From assembly GCA_009792885.1 (NCBI GenBank), contig WMCF01000015.1, forward strand, positions 14,841,667 to 14,905,666: 64,000 nucleotides of DNA, given 5' to 3'. This DNA is from Eremophila alpestris peregrina. Taxonomy: Eukaryota > Chordata > Aves > Passeriformes > Alaudidae. Position numbers and translations under genes: made by a program. Under the pieces are notes generated by a model. It had not been told where the DNA came from, did not search any database, and saw nothing but the letters and a program-made list of their open reading frames with translations. Of the stretch, positions 25,492-38,428 are shown piece after piece; positions within the stretch are counted from its first letter, which is position 1; each line of letters starts with the position of its first letter.

Positions 25492-25535
25492 TTCTGTAGG
25501 GAGGCAAGGTGAGCAAACCTTGCCTCCCTACAGAA
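25492..25535. repeat. perfect inverted repeat, 19-bp arms, 6-nt loop
   Basis: Left arm TTCTGTAGGGAGGCAAGGT (25,492-25,510), loop GAGCAA (25,511-25,516), right arm ACCTTGCCTCCCTACAGAA (25,517-25,535). The arms match at all 19 positions. The stem is G+C-rich against AT-rich surroundings. It could be a recent fold-back (template-switch) mutation, a structured RNA element, or a read artefact. The loop and stem are shorter than in a typical microRNA precursor. Confidence 0.97.
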
Positions 25536-28500
25536 GGAGGGCTCCCCTAAACCAGAAACTTTTTCATTTGTATGAATGTGGAGTGTCCTCTTATTCAAAA
25601 ATCAAAGACTTTGGTGGTCTGAATTCTTTTGCTAAATGCACTTGCTTTCCTGGAAGGCAGTATGGAATTTCGTATAGGTTTTGCTGAGGAAGAAGAATGA
25701 TTGTACTGCAGACATTTAAGCTTTGTATATACACTTTGGAGGATGGTAGCCATCACATTTAAACATTAATTTTCACTTGATACCCTGATGTCAATTCCCA
25801 AGAAGATTCTGACAAGGAGGCCAAGAAGAACAAGCCATAATTTCATCCTCAAGGAAGCTGAACACATTGCAAATACTGGCACCATCCTCAGCATTGATTG
25901 CACTGACTGGTAGCACTGGGGTGAGACAAATTCCTACCACAGCTGACCAGGGACACCATTCACCTTGGGAAAAGTAATTTTAAGTCCTCTTCTGCAGGGC
26001 TGTTTGCACTTTTGTTGCCTTGCAGTTGCATACTATGCCATGGGAATGCTAATGCAAACTGTTCAGTGGGGCTTATGTGGTCCATGCACCCCGACTTTGC
26101 TCCAAACCCTGTTGTCTCCCATTCAAGATGCTGCCACTCAGGCCCTGCCTTTGCTCCCCAGAAAGAGGAGCTCTACCTATCCTGTTTCATCATGACATGT
26201 ACACAACTGACTCTTTGGCCAAACTTCATGTTAAAAAAACCCTCTGTGAGTATAACTTGAAGCAATCCTAGAAGCTTGGTAGACGCAGGGAATGTCCAAG
26301 GGACATGAAACCATAAAAGCTGGTTGAGCTTTAGCAACACGCTAGGCTGGGAACGGCGCTGACTGAACTGTTGGTGGTATATTGTGTTTATTTGTGGTTG
26401 ACTGCCTCATCAATTTTCATTTGGGAACTGAAATGGAATTTGGGGGTGTATATAGTATTAATTAGGAAAGAAAATGGCTGCAATATGCTTGGAGATAAAA
26501 AATCTTTTCTGGTGGGAATCTGGTTCTGTATCCTGTCCAAGTTGTTAAAGATGCATTTTAGTGCAAAAGATATTTTATGCAGTAGTGTTAGCTCTCAGTG
26601 GAGAACAAGTGAATTAAACATGAAGATGATTGGATTAATGAGAAAAAAAAATTGAAAAAAGACTTTCTGGCTACAGTAGATTCTTAAGGATTAAGCTTTC
26701 ATTGGCAATGCCTACTAATTACCCCATGGATAGCTCCCACATCTATGTAAGTCGTTAGGCAGTTCGCATCATCATGGTACTTTACATTATTCATTTGGCC
26801 ACTCTGAAAGGAGCATGAGATCATTATAAAACATTCACAAAGCCATGGATAGATACAACATCTGTCCTATAGCTCCCAAATGCTATTGAAGCACATCTTA
26901 CACACCAGCAGTATAAAATAGTGTGCAGTTTTTAAAAGTTAGGTAAGAGTTTGATGGTAAATTCTCATTAAGGCTTTGTGGCATTGATCAACCTCAGACA
27001 CCAAAACAGAGCTTCTTCAAGCTTTTCAGATGTTTCTTTTCCTCCCCAATTGCAGAGCACAGCTTCCTGCAATTGAACTGACCCTGCATGGGGTTTCTTG
27101 CTGTACTAGGTTCTAAGTGTAAATCAGGACAACACAACAATAGCAGCAAGGCCAGAAAAGAGAAGTAAAAAATTAGAAGGATGCCTGCTGATCACAGTCA
27201 GATGTAAATCTGAAATGAAAAACACCACAGGAAGGGAATAGTGAATCTGGGTGGATTGCTATTTGGGAGAGGAGCAGACAGGTTAAAGGATGTGTTAGGA
27301 AGCTGAAATTCATCAGAGGGTTTGTAAAACATAGGAAAGACTAGATTATAGGGAAGAAAATCGGGAATTGACTGAAGGGTGTGAAAAGGCTGAGTAGAAA
27401 CTGTAGAGAGCAACTCTAGCAATCAACAGGAAAGCTGAAAGCTGCCAGCAATCCAGGAATTTTAATTCAGGGAGTGAAAGACTAGAGTCATGCTGACTGT
27501 CAACATGAAAACTGACATCTGGTCTCCCAAAGAAGGGAAATGAAGGAGGGGGGGTGGGAATTCAGGAAAAAAAGAAGTCAAACTCATCAGAAGATAGAAA
27601 AGGGACAAGTAATTTGATTTCCAAAGGCAAGGAAGATAAACAGGGAATAGAGATGGACTTGAGAGGAGAAGGCAGTAAGAGTGGGAGTCTGGCATCTCTG
27701 CAGCAGCTTTGGGAATCAGGTGCCTTGAGACAGGGCTCAGCAAGACCCAGAAACACAAGAGCCAAGGAAGGAGAGGTCAAAAAGTCTTTGTGGGAAAGAT
27801 GACAAAAGTCAGGGAGATGGATTAGTGGTGGTCCTAAGATCTGTGTGGTACCAGACAACTGTGAGAAAGAGACTGCAGCCCAGCAGAGGAGCTAATTTGG
27901 GACATACCATCAAGAGGTGAGTCCAGTTGCTTTGTGGGGAGTGTTGTGGAAAGAACAGTTTTGTATTTCCTTTACCAAACTGTATGCTCCTTAGACCATC
28001 CAGGGCCTGAAAAACTCTGACTGTAACTTGCACCTGCTGATTTGAGGAGAAAGAGGTGTCTTAAGTGAGAGTTTTTACCTTTTAGATTAAAACTGCATTT
28101 TTTGCATGACAAAAAATTTGAGAGGGAAAGACTAAATGATCAAAAGGGACAACAATTTCCTTGTACTGGTGGAAGATGTCAGGCTTTTCTGGAAGCCTAG
28201 AATCACAAGTCTCCTGAAAGGCCCTCACAAAGAGGAGCTATCTCTTACCCTGATGTGCTCAGCTGGAGAGCTTGCTTTTAGCCGTAGCATTAAAATTAGA
28301 TGTCAGAAAACTCAAGGTCAAGCTTTTGTTTTTATCAAAACCTAAATTATTAAAAACTTTAAGGACACACTTTAGGAAGGATCTATGGTTGGAAAGCTAG
28401 TGGAAAATATTTAGCGCATCTGCAAAGCAGCTCTACTTATTTATACGGAAGACCTCTTCTGCACCAGAGCAATTTTAGTCCACAAAATGCTCAAATATGC

Positions 28501-30416
28501 AGTGCCACCTTTTGGACAAACTGATGTCATGTTAGGTCAGGCATGGAGTTGAAAGAAGGAGAGAGAAATAGCAGGTGACATTCAGACCCTGGCCAGAATT
28601 GGCTCTCTGAGAAATGATCAGTAACAAATGGAGAAGATAATTGGAAGCAGTACTCAGAAATGGCTGTCTGCTTTTTCTTTAAGAAATGTATGTCTTTATT
28701 TCTCAATTTATTTGAGAAGGATTTTAAGGTCAATGAGAAAGACAAGCAAAAAATAAGAGAAAAAAAGCAAGGAAAAAAAAACGTAAAGCGTACCATGATT
28801 ATACAGAACTGGAGTATGGGTGTTAATCTGAGCCTTGCCAGTTGTAATGCCAAAGAAGCAGTACCAATTCTCCAGGGACTGCAAATCTACAGTGCGTGAT
28901 CTTCACGACTTAGAGAAGAACATTCAAACAAATATGTGTGCCATCATCAAGATCCAAGGGGACTGCTGCCATGGTCTTGGAGATTTAAGGGCTGACAACA
29001 CAGAATCTGTATGTAGTTCTTGTCTAGCAAAGGAATACTTTAAATGATATATTATTCATCTTCAGTGAACTGTAAACTCTATGTATTACCTGCATTGGCC
29101 AAAGCATCAACAAACAAGAAGGAAGCTAACCATACAGAAAGTGAACTGATTAGTCTGGAAATCACATATCCACTCAGTGGTACTGTCCTGCTGTGCTGAA
29201 CATCCTTTGGGTAAACTGTAGGTTAACTATTTCCTTGAAAACACTGAAAGGATATTGTGCAAATAAAGTGAAGGTATCATAAAAAAACTCCAAACCCTAG
29301 TCTCTGCATCCTTCTGCAGTGTAAATCCTTTGGGTCCTTTTACCCAGGCCAAATCTGAAAATGAGGTCTTAAATAATTTCTTTCATTTCTTCTGCCTGTG
29401 CCATAACAGCAGCAGTGGATATTACAGCCCTTGCTCAATAGCCTGTCACAAAATGGTATCTATGTGTAGAACAGTCATTAGGGTATCCTAGTATTTTCCT
29501 GACATGCTGTAATAAGGACTTGCAATCTGAAGGAGGTCAATATTCTGCTACACACTTCTGCTACTGTCATGTCTAATCCCTACCAAGGGAATGGTAGGCT
29601 AAAATTACCATAACATCTTTGAGATTTCTCTGTTTCGCCACTGCAACCACTTTCTTCAGCCTCCACCTTATCTCCTAGGGACCAGACACAGAGTTCAGGG
29701 ATCTGGGGACCATTCTCATTTTGTGTGAAATTACTGGCAGGTATCTTGGTGGTCCTGGGACCCATCACATATTTAATCTGACTCTCCCCTGTGTGCCAGC
29801 ACAAGGATTGTTATTAGACTCCTCTGTCTGCCTCCTTTTCTTCTCACCAACTTGGCTGATTGCAGTGGCAGATAGTTTTCTCCAGACGAGTGAGTTACAG
29901 AGTGTGTATGCATTGTTTTCTAGTAGGTAAGAGGTGCTTTCAACAGTGACACAAAGTTCTTCTTCCCAGTGGCATATCTGTGCTTAGGCAGCTTAGCCCT
30001 CTCCAGTGTTTCATTTGTCTTTGACAATATGTATTACAAAGTGTCCTGTCACTGTGTGCCAGACTATTCCAGTAATGCTGTGGATTGAGTATGAGTTAAT
30101 CTACAACTAAACCAAAAAATATAATGAAGAAAATGCATTTCAACTGACAGAAATTCTTTTAGTTCAATCCCAAATGAGATGTTTTGGTTTAGTTTTGTGC
30201 ATTTCCCTCATGCTTTAAAAAATAAAATGTAGCTAAAATTAGTCTTGAAATACTGTTGGAAGAATACTACTTATATTATATATAGCATACTACATGCTTC
30301 CAAATTTCAAAATATTTTGATTGTTCCAGTATTAAAAAATAATATATTAGAATGTCTTTACACACACAAACACACAAAGTCTATTTGTTTTTGTCTGCAA
30401 ATACTTGTGCATTTTG
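25536..30416. other. unique non-coding DNA
   Basis: No gene, RNA or transposon is recognised. A purine-rich patch lies at 27,300-27,800. A small CpG-containing stretch near 26,340-26,365 is unassigned. Confidence 0.5.

Positions 30417-30446
<30 letters not shown>
30417..30446 (+). repeat. poly(A) homopolymer, 30 nt
   Basis: An uninterrupted run of 30 A, preceded about 40 bases upstream by a short CACACA patch (30,359-30,377). No retrocopy body is recognised upstream. Confidence 0.95.
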
Positions 30447-30449
<3 letters not shown>

Positions 30450-33400
30450 AATAATGTCTTCTTCCCTTAGTGAACAAAAGACAAAATATGTCTCATTTTA
30501 ATCACATCTTCTATTTCAGGTATGCATTATATAATAAAGTTGTGTTTGTTTTCAATTTACAGTGGATCAAATACATGAAAGAAAATAAAAGAAACAAGAG
30601 CAGACTTCTCACAGAAAATTATGCTAGAAGTTTATATTATACTCAAATTTAGTTTGAATGCTTCTACTTTACCTTCTGTGTGGTGGGGGCACGTACCAGG
30701 AAATGGTAAAAAGTTGTTTATGTTTTTTATGCTCTGTACTTGCCTGTTCTTGTGCCATTACCATACTGTGCTGATCTGCACTTCTCTTGGCTTTTGGAAA
30801 ATCTGTCTTGTGTTGAGTGTCTGACAACATAACAAGACAGTTAAACCAAAAGAAAAGTGATAGTGTGTCATTCTGCACACACCCAGCAGCTGCCATGTCT
30901 ATGATTCTGCAAGCTGAAAAGAGATGACTGGGGAATGCAAAGCTAAGGGCCTGACTCCAGCTCTTCCCTTACACCAGCAGGCACCATAAAATTCAGATAC
31001 AGTAGAAGAGAATGTCAAGTAATTATCTGTCATGTCACGGGAAACTTAAACCTGTTAATGGGAGCAAAGCTTCCTTAACGCTTTCCCCAGATAATCAAGT
31101 TTGGTAGAATCTAAAATGCTTTAAAAGGAGGACATGAGTTTTTAAAGAGGTGGCTGAGCAATTTACTCAGCTTTGGGGAAAAAATGCCCAAATCTCATTC
31201 ATAAAGCAGTCTTCAATAAATAAGATGCAGGAAATTAGGAGTTATCCCTATTAAAAATACAGAGTAAAGTCGCTGCCATGCATAAGAATAAGGTGATGGG
31301 TTAAACCTGAGGTCATGCTGCAATTATTTTTCCAGAGGTACTAAGCATCTCCAAATCATCATCCAATATTCATGCCAATATGCTGCAATTAGAGACATGA
31401 CTAAGTAGCAATACACAGACAGTATTGAGGGAAGAAAAACTACAGACACTTCTGCAGAAAACTTCTCTTCACAAGAGCAACAAGAAGGTCTTCTCCTGAG
31501 CGCATAAATTTCAATTAGGACACGAAGTTAAATTTTCAAGTACACACACAGATTTCTGTTCTCTTGAGAGGACTGATATTGCTAAAGCAAAACAAAACTC
31601 TAGGATGAACATAGCTGAAATGGACAGCTTTTGAGGTAATAGATTATCCTATGTATTAGAAGCTGGACCAGTATAATTGCGTTTAAAATACCATTCTATA
31701 GTTACTCTATTACCTATTACATTCTCTACAGCTACACATGGAAATGTGTTTGTGTCTTTCTCAGATGATTGAAATACTGTGCTTATCCATGGCTATTGGT
31801 GACCACAAATAAGCCTGAATCTGTTATCTCACACAAATGCCATTAGAAATCAAATGATGCATCCACAGCTGGTGTGCCATGAAGGGACAGTGCATGCTAA
31901 GTTTGTAAAGTGTAGGTGACCCACCCCCACTTCCCATGGAGATTTTAAGTATTTCAGTGTGAGTGGCCTTGTAGAAAAGAGTTGGTTGTTCTAAGAAGCC
32001 CTTAATCTTGGTGTAAAAGGGTGAAATTTCACACATTTTGAGGGATTTGCACCCAATTACATTACAGCTGAACCGAAGTTATTTTCTGAATTCAAGTCAG
32101 GTAGGAAATTTTCTTTGTTTACTGGTCTGGTTTTGGGGAAGAGAGGGTGTATTGATCCAGCAACACAGCAGATTTTGCAGATCCTGTCTGCTGTGTCCTG
32201 GAGATGATAACACTCTGAAACATAACTGGAAGTTTGTGGTGAAACTCCTGGGACCAAACTCCTCAAATCTTCCTGCCTTGCCCATAACAGTTTATTTTGT
32301 TGTTTGGATCTGCCAAGATTCATCACTTGAGCAGAAACCGCAGGTCAGTGGACACCAGGAAGTCATACCTAGGAGCAGAGTGCTCCTACTTTTACTTGCA
32401 CAGTTTCTACAATGTTGTTGTCTGTGGAAATACTCTGAGTGCAGAAGGTTTGAGGCTTGTTTACCACGAGGAGCAGTCAGCAGAGAGCAACTGGGGCAGC
32501 TGGGCCAGTTATAGCTGGCTTTGGAGAGAGGCAGAAGGCAGATGTTCTGCTGATGGGGGGGCTTAGTGCAACCAGTGTGTGTCCTTCCCTATTCCTAATT
32601 GTCAGCGCTAGAGCATCCATATTAATAGCCTGCTGCCAACTGTTCCTAAGAAAATCCATGAGAATTGCCTTACATATTCATATGCTCTGTATGTGCAACT
32701 GTGGCACTGAAGTAGCAAATGAGAGTGAACAAAGTGTATGTGGGCCTGTGATGCAAATGTGCTTTCTGGAAGTACAGATTAGTTTATATCTTATTCATCA
32801 GCAGAAAGTTAAACACAAGATGGAGGAAGGATCTCCTCATCCAGATCTCCTCAGTCTGATACTGCAGTCTTTATAGAGATTTTTTCAGGTGAAAAAATGC
32901 TCAAAAATAAGCATTCATGTGATATCAGGCAGCATTTACTATGCAAAAGAGTTTGTATTTTGACAATACCAATATTTTCCATAATTGGTAAGACCGCAAA
33001 AGTACGTACTTGACTGAACTCTTGAGTGGCAAGTATTTTACTTGTGGTAAACAAGATCATCAGAGAGGCATTCACAGGATGAGACCAAATCAGTGAGTGA
33101 GCAGCAGATGGGGCTTGAGATTCAAAAATGAAGATCACGGGTGACTTCATCTCCTAAATCTATTATTGATTAAACCATGAGCAGTCAAGACTCTCATTTC
33201 ACTCATGTTTAGTGCAGCAGCTCTTGGCTGCCAAGCTTAGGGAGTGAGCAACCTAGCAGGAATTAGAGAAAAGAGCTGGATAACAAAGTATATGCAGACA
33301 AAGTCCAACCATACCATTTTTATTAATATTAATCCATGCACTGCTGAGGTTATTTGCACAGATACTCAAATCAGAGAATAAAAAAATCTATGGCAACACT

Positions 33401-33864
33401 GGTGGCCAAATACCCAAGAGTCACAAACTCCTTGTAAGTGAGTAAGTGATCTCTTGAGTACTGCTATCTGCAGCATCTCCTTTTACTCCTTCCTACTGCA
33501 GCTCTCTTCCTCATCCCTGTAGTGGCTGATTCACATCTACAGGGGTACAAGCAGCTCTGCCTCATTAGAAAGTGATGCTTTGATTTTGTTTTCCTCCCTC
33601 AGCACCAAGTCCAAAGTAACAGACTTTCTTTCCTATCATGTTGGCTTCTAATTTTTTTTAACACAGTTGGTTTTTTGGGAGACTCTAAGTTTTGCCTCTC
33701 TGCCTTTCCTGCTTCCTCTTCTGCCATGTGAATAGGGAAATTTGATCCAACAAAGTCAGTGAATGTCCTCTTACTTGCAAATTTTAGACTGAATCTGAGC
33801 TCTTCAGGGACAGCACTTCTGCTCTGCTCCTCTACTACAGTGAGTGTAGAGCAGGTCTTGGGAA
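30447..33864. other. unique non-coding DNA
   Basis: No supported gene. The longest frame (32,038-32,514, plus) has no recognisable domain and overlaps frames on the other strand. A possible conserved block at 31,040-31,420 is listed separately. Confidence 0.5.
31040..31420. promoter_or_regulatory. possible conserved non-coding element
   Basis: The block contains CTGTTAATGGG, CCAGATAATCAAG, ATTTACTCAGC (MARE/AP-1-like), TCAATAAATAAGATG, TGCATAAGAATAAG and two TGCAATTA sites (31,319 and 31,383). No repeat is recognised. Motif texture suggests a developmental enhancer, but this rests on composition alone. Confidence 0.2.
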
Positions 33865-34690
33865 AGCTGTTGCACTGTGACAACCTCTGTCCATTGCTCA
33901 AAAAAACCCCCAAAAGCCTGGCTCCACCTTTTCTCTCCCCATCAAGTGTTTATCCACTTGGATAATATTCTCCTCAGCCTTCTGCACAGAAGATTAACAG
34001 TCCCAGCTCTCTCAGCCTCTCCTTGTCTTAAAATGCTCCAGCTGCTTAGCAATCTTCATAGCCTCTTCATGGAGTCTCTCCAGCATGTCCATGTTCTACT
34101 CAGGAGCCCAGCACTGGACACAGTACTCCAGATGTGGCCTCATCAGCACTGTGCAGCGGGGCAGAGCTCACCTCCCTTGACCTTCTGGCAATGCTTTTGC
34201 TTGTGCAAGGAAGTTGCTGGCTTTCCTTGCCATGAGGGCACATTGCAGCTCATCCACCATCCATCTTACCATCCACCAAGACTCCAAAGTCCTTCTCTGC
34301 AAAGCTGCTTTCCAGTCAGCTGGTCACCAGTGTGTACTGGTGTGTGGGATTATTTCTTACTGTTTAATTGCCTTGAAATTTCCCTTGTTGAACTCCATGA
34401 GGCTCCTGTCAGCCCAGTTCTTCAGCCTGTCAAGGTCCCTCTGGATGGAAGTCCCTCTGGTGTATCAGCCACTTCTCCCAGTTTTGAAACATCTGTGAAC
34501 TTGCTGAGGGTGCACTCTCTCCCATCATCAGGTCCTTAATGAAGATGGTGAGCAGCACTTGGCTCTGTATCAATGCCTTGGACACATTGCTAGTGTCTGG
34601 GCTCCAGCAGGACTGCATGCTCCTGGTCACAGCCCTCTGGGTCTGTCCACACTATCCATTTGTCTACATACACTTTGTCAGCTGTGTCTA
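33865..34690 (-). mobile_element. CR1 LINE fragment, ORF2 reverse-transcriptase part, antisense
   Basis: Read on the minus strand this follows CR1 ORF2 from the reverse-transcriptase palm toward the C-terminus. Landmarks on the plus strand are CAGCACTGGACACAGTACTC (complement of the 'RPHLEYCVQ' region) at about 34,109-34,128, CTTTCCTTGCCATGAGGGCA, and GAACTTGCTGAGGGTGCACT next to the active site. At 34,480-34,500 the expected F-A-D-D-T-K-L reads F-T-D-V-S-K-L, so a catalytic aspartate is lost. Both the 5' part and the 3' tail are missing. A long plus-strand open frame across 33,877-34,539 is only the antisense of this element. Confidence 0.9.
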
Positions 34691-36277
34691 TTTTAAGCCC
34701 AAGTGATAAATACAGGAGTTTCCAGATGGAAGGTCCTATCTGGAGCTGGAGAGCCACTGGCTGTGCATATTGCATGGGGAAGTTGATGCAATCAACCACC
34801 AGAGCGTTTTTGATTCTGTGATAAATAAGAGAGCAAAGGCCCTTTTCAGCTTCCAACAGCACTTAATCCAAACAGAGCATGACCTGATCTACCTGCAAAC
34901 CGTTGTCATCATATTCTGCACTCTGTTTTGCCTCGAGGGATGGTTTCATCTAGCTCCCTGCTAGACACACTTGGCCATGTTGATTCTGCTCCACTTCTTA
35001 AGAGGTCAGGTCTTTAGGTAAGCACTAATAATTGCCAGGGGTGTCCAGAGATTTATAGGTTTGTTCTATATCCTGTAGGCTTCAATCCTTTGCACTTGTT
35101 CAGAAACCCCTGGGATGGCTTGATGAGCTGGTTTGTTTTTTGCACTGGGCTCTTTTTTCTCTCCCATCTAAATTTATTAACATGATTTTCAATTACTTTT
35201 AGAGCCCTGATAGTAATTTATTTTTAATTATCTACACTATGTAGCTGTAACTTGCTAAATAATCAGGTCAGTTTAAGGTCTCTCTCTGAAAACGAGTATT
35301 ACAGTCTTGGAAAGGCACTCAATCTAGTTCTAGTATTGCTATTAATTCTAATTAAAATAATACTGAGTAGTTATCTAGCAGTTTTATGTCTGGAGTATTT
35401 TGTAAACATTTACGGATTCATTTTCATACAAGTATTGCAAAATAGGCAGGAAATAACAGTAAAAAATCTGTAGCACTGGGCAAAAAGAAGAAAATCACTT
35501 ATCTACAATGAAAGGAGTTCAGGAGTGTGTATTACCCATGGACTCATTTTCCTGAAAGTCTGTATAGTTCCCTGCACATGCATGAGGACCCACTGCACAG
35601 CAGCAAAATCCATGCATCCTTGGCAGCACATAAGGAAATGCACACTCTGTTTTCTCTCAGCAGGGAATAGAGAGCAGAGAAGTTCACATCATCAGGTTCA
35701 GTTTGAAAAGAAGAAATGTAACCAACCTAGCATCAGGATTTAGAGACACAATAGGTCTCCCCATCTTGATTTGGAGCTGTAAAAAGAATTGGATTCCTCA
35801 GCATATGGTTAAACACCAAGGGAAAAGGACTAAACAGACAAGATTGGATTGAAAGGAAGAGAATAGATCTGAAATTCAAATTAGGGAAGCAATGCTAAGT
35901 CCTTGGCCCTGTTACCAGTTTTGACATTGACAGAGATTAGTCTTGGCACCATCAGTAATGAGAGAGTTGGGGTGCTTTTTAAGCTAAATTTGCTGCCAAT
36001 ATCTAAAAGATTTGCCATCCATGGATGAGCACATTGTGTCAGAAGGCCAAGAGCTATTAATACAGTCACCACATAATGAGTGGGGAAGACCAAAGGAGCA
36101 GCTTGTGTAAGATTAAAGGCAGTTCCAAGTCAACACCATTTCTGCAGTGTTACAGTTCTGTGGATCAGCTACAGCTGAAGTCTGGAACTCCACTGCAAAA
36201 CATCAGTGATGCGAAACCACTGATCAGCACATTTGCCAAAAGACACCCAGGAGGCACATGCAAATTATTTCCTCAGG
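34691..36277. other. unique non-coding DNA
   Basis: No gene is recognised. The 35,160-35,470 part is AT-rich with TAATTATC/TAATTAAAAT motifs and could be a regulatory block, but nothing firm supports that. Confidence 0.5.

Positions 36278-36305
<28 letters not shown>
36278..36305 (+). repeat. poly(A) homopolymer, 28 nt
   Basis: A run of 28 A after CCTCAGG. No associated retrocopy is identified. Confidence 0.95.
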
Positions 36306-36308
<3 letters not shown>

Positions 36309-37139
36309 ATTGATAGCTTTGCTCCTTGGGAAAGAATGATGCCAGTATGACAGTTCCAGATATGAGATGGAAACACAGTCAGATCACCAGCCACCAGAAA
36401 AGATGACAAAGAAGCCATTGCCAAATGCTTCTAAGAACTGTGTCATTAGAGGCCCATGGGCTGAAGGCTTCCCAGGACTTTTGCTGTAAATGGGAAAAAG
36501 TTCCTCAAAGTGTATGTTGCTTGCAACTGGTTCCAGAGGGCCCATGCAGTCAAAGGAAGCATGAAGCAGCATGAAGGCAGAGAAACCATTCTTGTCTAGG
36601 ACTTGCCAGTGTTCAAAGGTGTAATGACAGGAGACATTGCCATGTCAAGGATAGGCTGGGTATGTGCAAGAAAGGATGTGCAGTTATTTCTACTGTCATG
36701 AGAGAGACTGGTACTGAAAAAAGACAGAAGTACATGGCATGAATTAATGGTTGTGAGTGGACGGGAAATAGTGAAAGGGGTATATAGACAACAGAAAGGA
36801 ATGTCAGAAGCACAGTGCAGTCTCAACATATTGTCTCCACTCACACATAAAATGAGAAAGCCTTCTTTACTTTAACAGACTATTGGGACCATATTTAGAC
36901 AGGACCTATGATAAGAAAGGACCATTTTCAGTTGGAAAAATTTAAAAATAACCTGATGGCTAAAGCCCTGAAGAGTCCAGTTCATTGCCTTCTACCTTGG
37001 CGAGCACTTGCAGTGACACCCTGGCTTGAACACAGTGTAGGTTCCTACCCTTTGTCATCAGAAAACTCAGAAACCTCAGAAAATATCCGCTTAGCACATT
37101 ATTTTTCTGTTTTCCTTTCTTAAGGAGCTGGGCATAGTT
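36306..37139. other. unique non-coding DNA
   Basis: No gene, RNA or repeat family is recognised between the poly(A) run and the following CR1 3' end. Confidence 0.5.
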
Positions 37140-37314
37140 GTGAATTTCCTGTCCCTAGTTGTGGATGCCCCAACACACTAAGAGTTAAAGGCCAGATTGT
37201 ATGGGGCACTGAGCAGCCTGGTCTACTGCAAGATGTCCCTGCACAGGGCAGGGGTTTGGAGCTAGATGATGTTTAAGGTCTCTTCCAAGCTGAACCATTC
37301 TATGATTCTATGAT
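37140..37314 (+). mobile_element. CR1 LINE 3'-end fragment
   Basis: GTTGTGGATGCCCCAACAC, AGCAGCCTGGTCTACTGCAA, AGATGTCCCTGCACAGGGCA, GGAGCTAGATGATGTTTAAG and GTCTCTTCCAAGCTGAACC, ending ATTCTATGATTCTATGAT. This is the CR1 3' UTR in correct order with the diagnostic terminal octamer repeats. It is a 5'-truncated plus-strand copy, moderately diverged. Confidence 0.95.
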
Positions 37315-38372
37315 ACGTGCTTCACCCTGAATGAGTAGTTCAGGAGTCTGGCATTTGCAGGAAAGAAACTCAATTCATTTCACAAGCAGAATGTTATTAT
37401 GGCAGAGGAGCAAAGCCACTGGAACCTTTAATAAGAATCTGCAGCAGTCACAGCACAGTAAACAATATAGGATCTTAGCCTACATGAATTTCTGGGTTAG
37501 TGCCCATGGAAACAAAAACCTGCTGCAGCACAATGCATAGTATTCAAAGCACTGAGTCATCTTTCACTCAAGATATCTCCACCCTGTCCTCAGTGCTCTG
37601 CTCTGTCAGATTTCCTTCAGGTTTGTAGTCAGATCAGGAGCTGCACTGGTTTGCAATAGGCACTGCTAAGGTCTTCTGTTTTAAGTCTTCATGGCTAGTA
37701 GTTGGTAGTGACCCAAGGCCAACATTTCCTACATTTATTCTACATGGACATAGCCAACACCCTTCCCACTTCTCATGGGTACCAGGCCAGTACTGGTTAC
37801 ACAGACTCCTGCTCTCCTTCCAATTCAGTAAGCTCACTGCCAGACTCAATATCAAGGACATTGCTTGATAGTTTACTGAGTAATTGAAGATTTAAGGTAA
37901 ACACTTTGATTCCATAGGAAAACTTCAGCCACTGCCTCACTTCATGCATTTCACACAAACCAGTCTGTGCATAGATGTCTTCTCAGCCAAGTACAGGTCA
38001 GGGCCCCTCAGCCTCCATGTGCAGCACACAGCCTGGGCTGGGGGCACTGTTGTTCAGTTTGATTGTTCAGGTTAACTTGTACCACTCAGAAAATGATCTT
38101 CAAATGTCTGTTTTAAAGGGGCGATGGGTGGAGGTTTTCAAGGTCATACCTTGCAGACTGGGGCACATGCTGCAGGCTCTCCTGTCGAGGGGACTGTGCT
38201 GGAGATGGTCACAGGCCATTGAAATCAGCAGCACACTGCCCCCAGGACACGTGAAAGCAATGATGGAGAAACTATGGAGAAAACTATTTTTCACTGTCCA
38301 GTCAGTGAAAAACACAGTGCTCTTGCTCAGAAAAAATTAAGAAAGAAACTGGCAGCGACCATCTTTTGGGGT
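37315..38372. other. unique non-coding DNA
   Basis: No gene is recognised. A short open frame at 37,975-38,340 has no similarity I can name and ends beside a CR1 fragment. Confidence 0.5.
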
Positions 38373-38428
38373 CAAGGATTGGACTTGATGATCATGGAGG
38401 TAATTTCTAACCTTAATGATTCTGTGAG
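38373..38428 (+). mobile_element. short CR1 LINE 3'-terminal fragment
   Basis: GGATTGGACTTGATGATCAT followed by GGAGGTAATTTCTAACCTTA and ATGATTCTGTG. This fits the last ~55 bases of a CR1 subfamily ending 'GGTCTTTTCCAACCTTAATGATTCTGTG'. It has a different tail type from the copies at 37.3 and 61.2 kb, so it comes from another CR1 lineage. Confidence 0.8.

Noticed and set aside
32038..32514. 158-codon open frame
   Set aside because: No domain or similarity is recognised. It is low in protein-like structure, with competing frames on both strands.
33877..34539. 220-codon open frame, longest in the window
   Set aside because: It is the antisense strand of a CR1 reverse-transcriptase fragment.
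36224..36424. Frame with a long phenylalanine run on the minus strand
   Set aside because: It reads through the poly(A) at 36,278-36,305.
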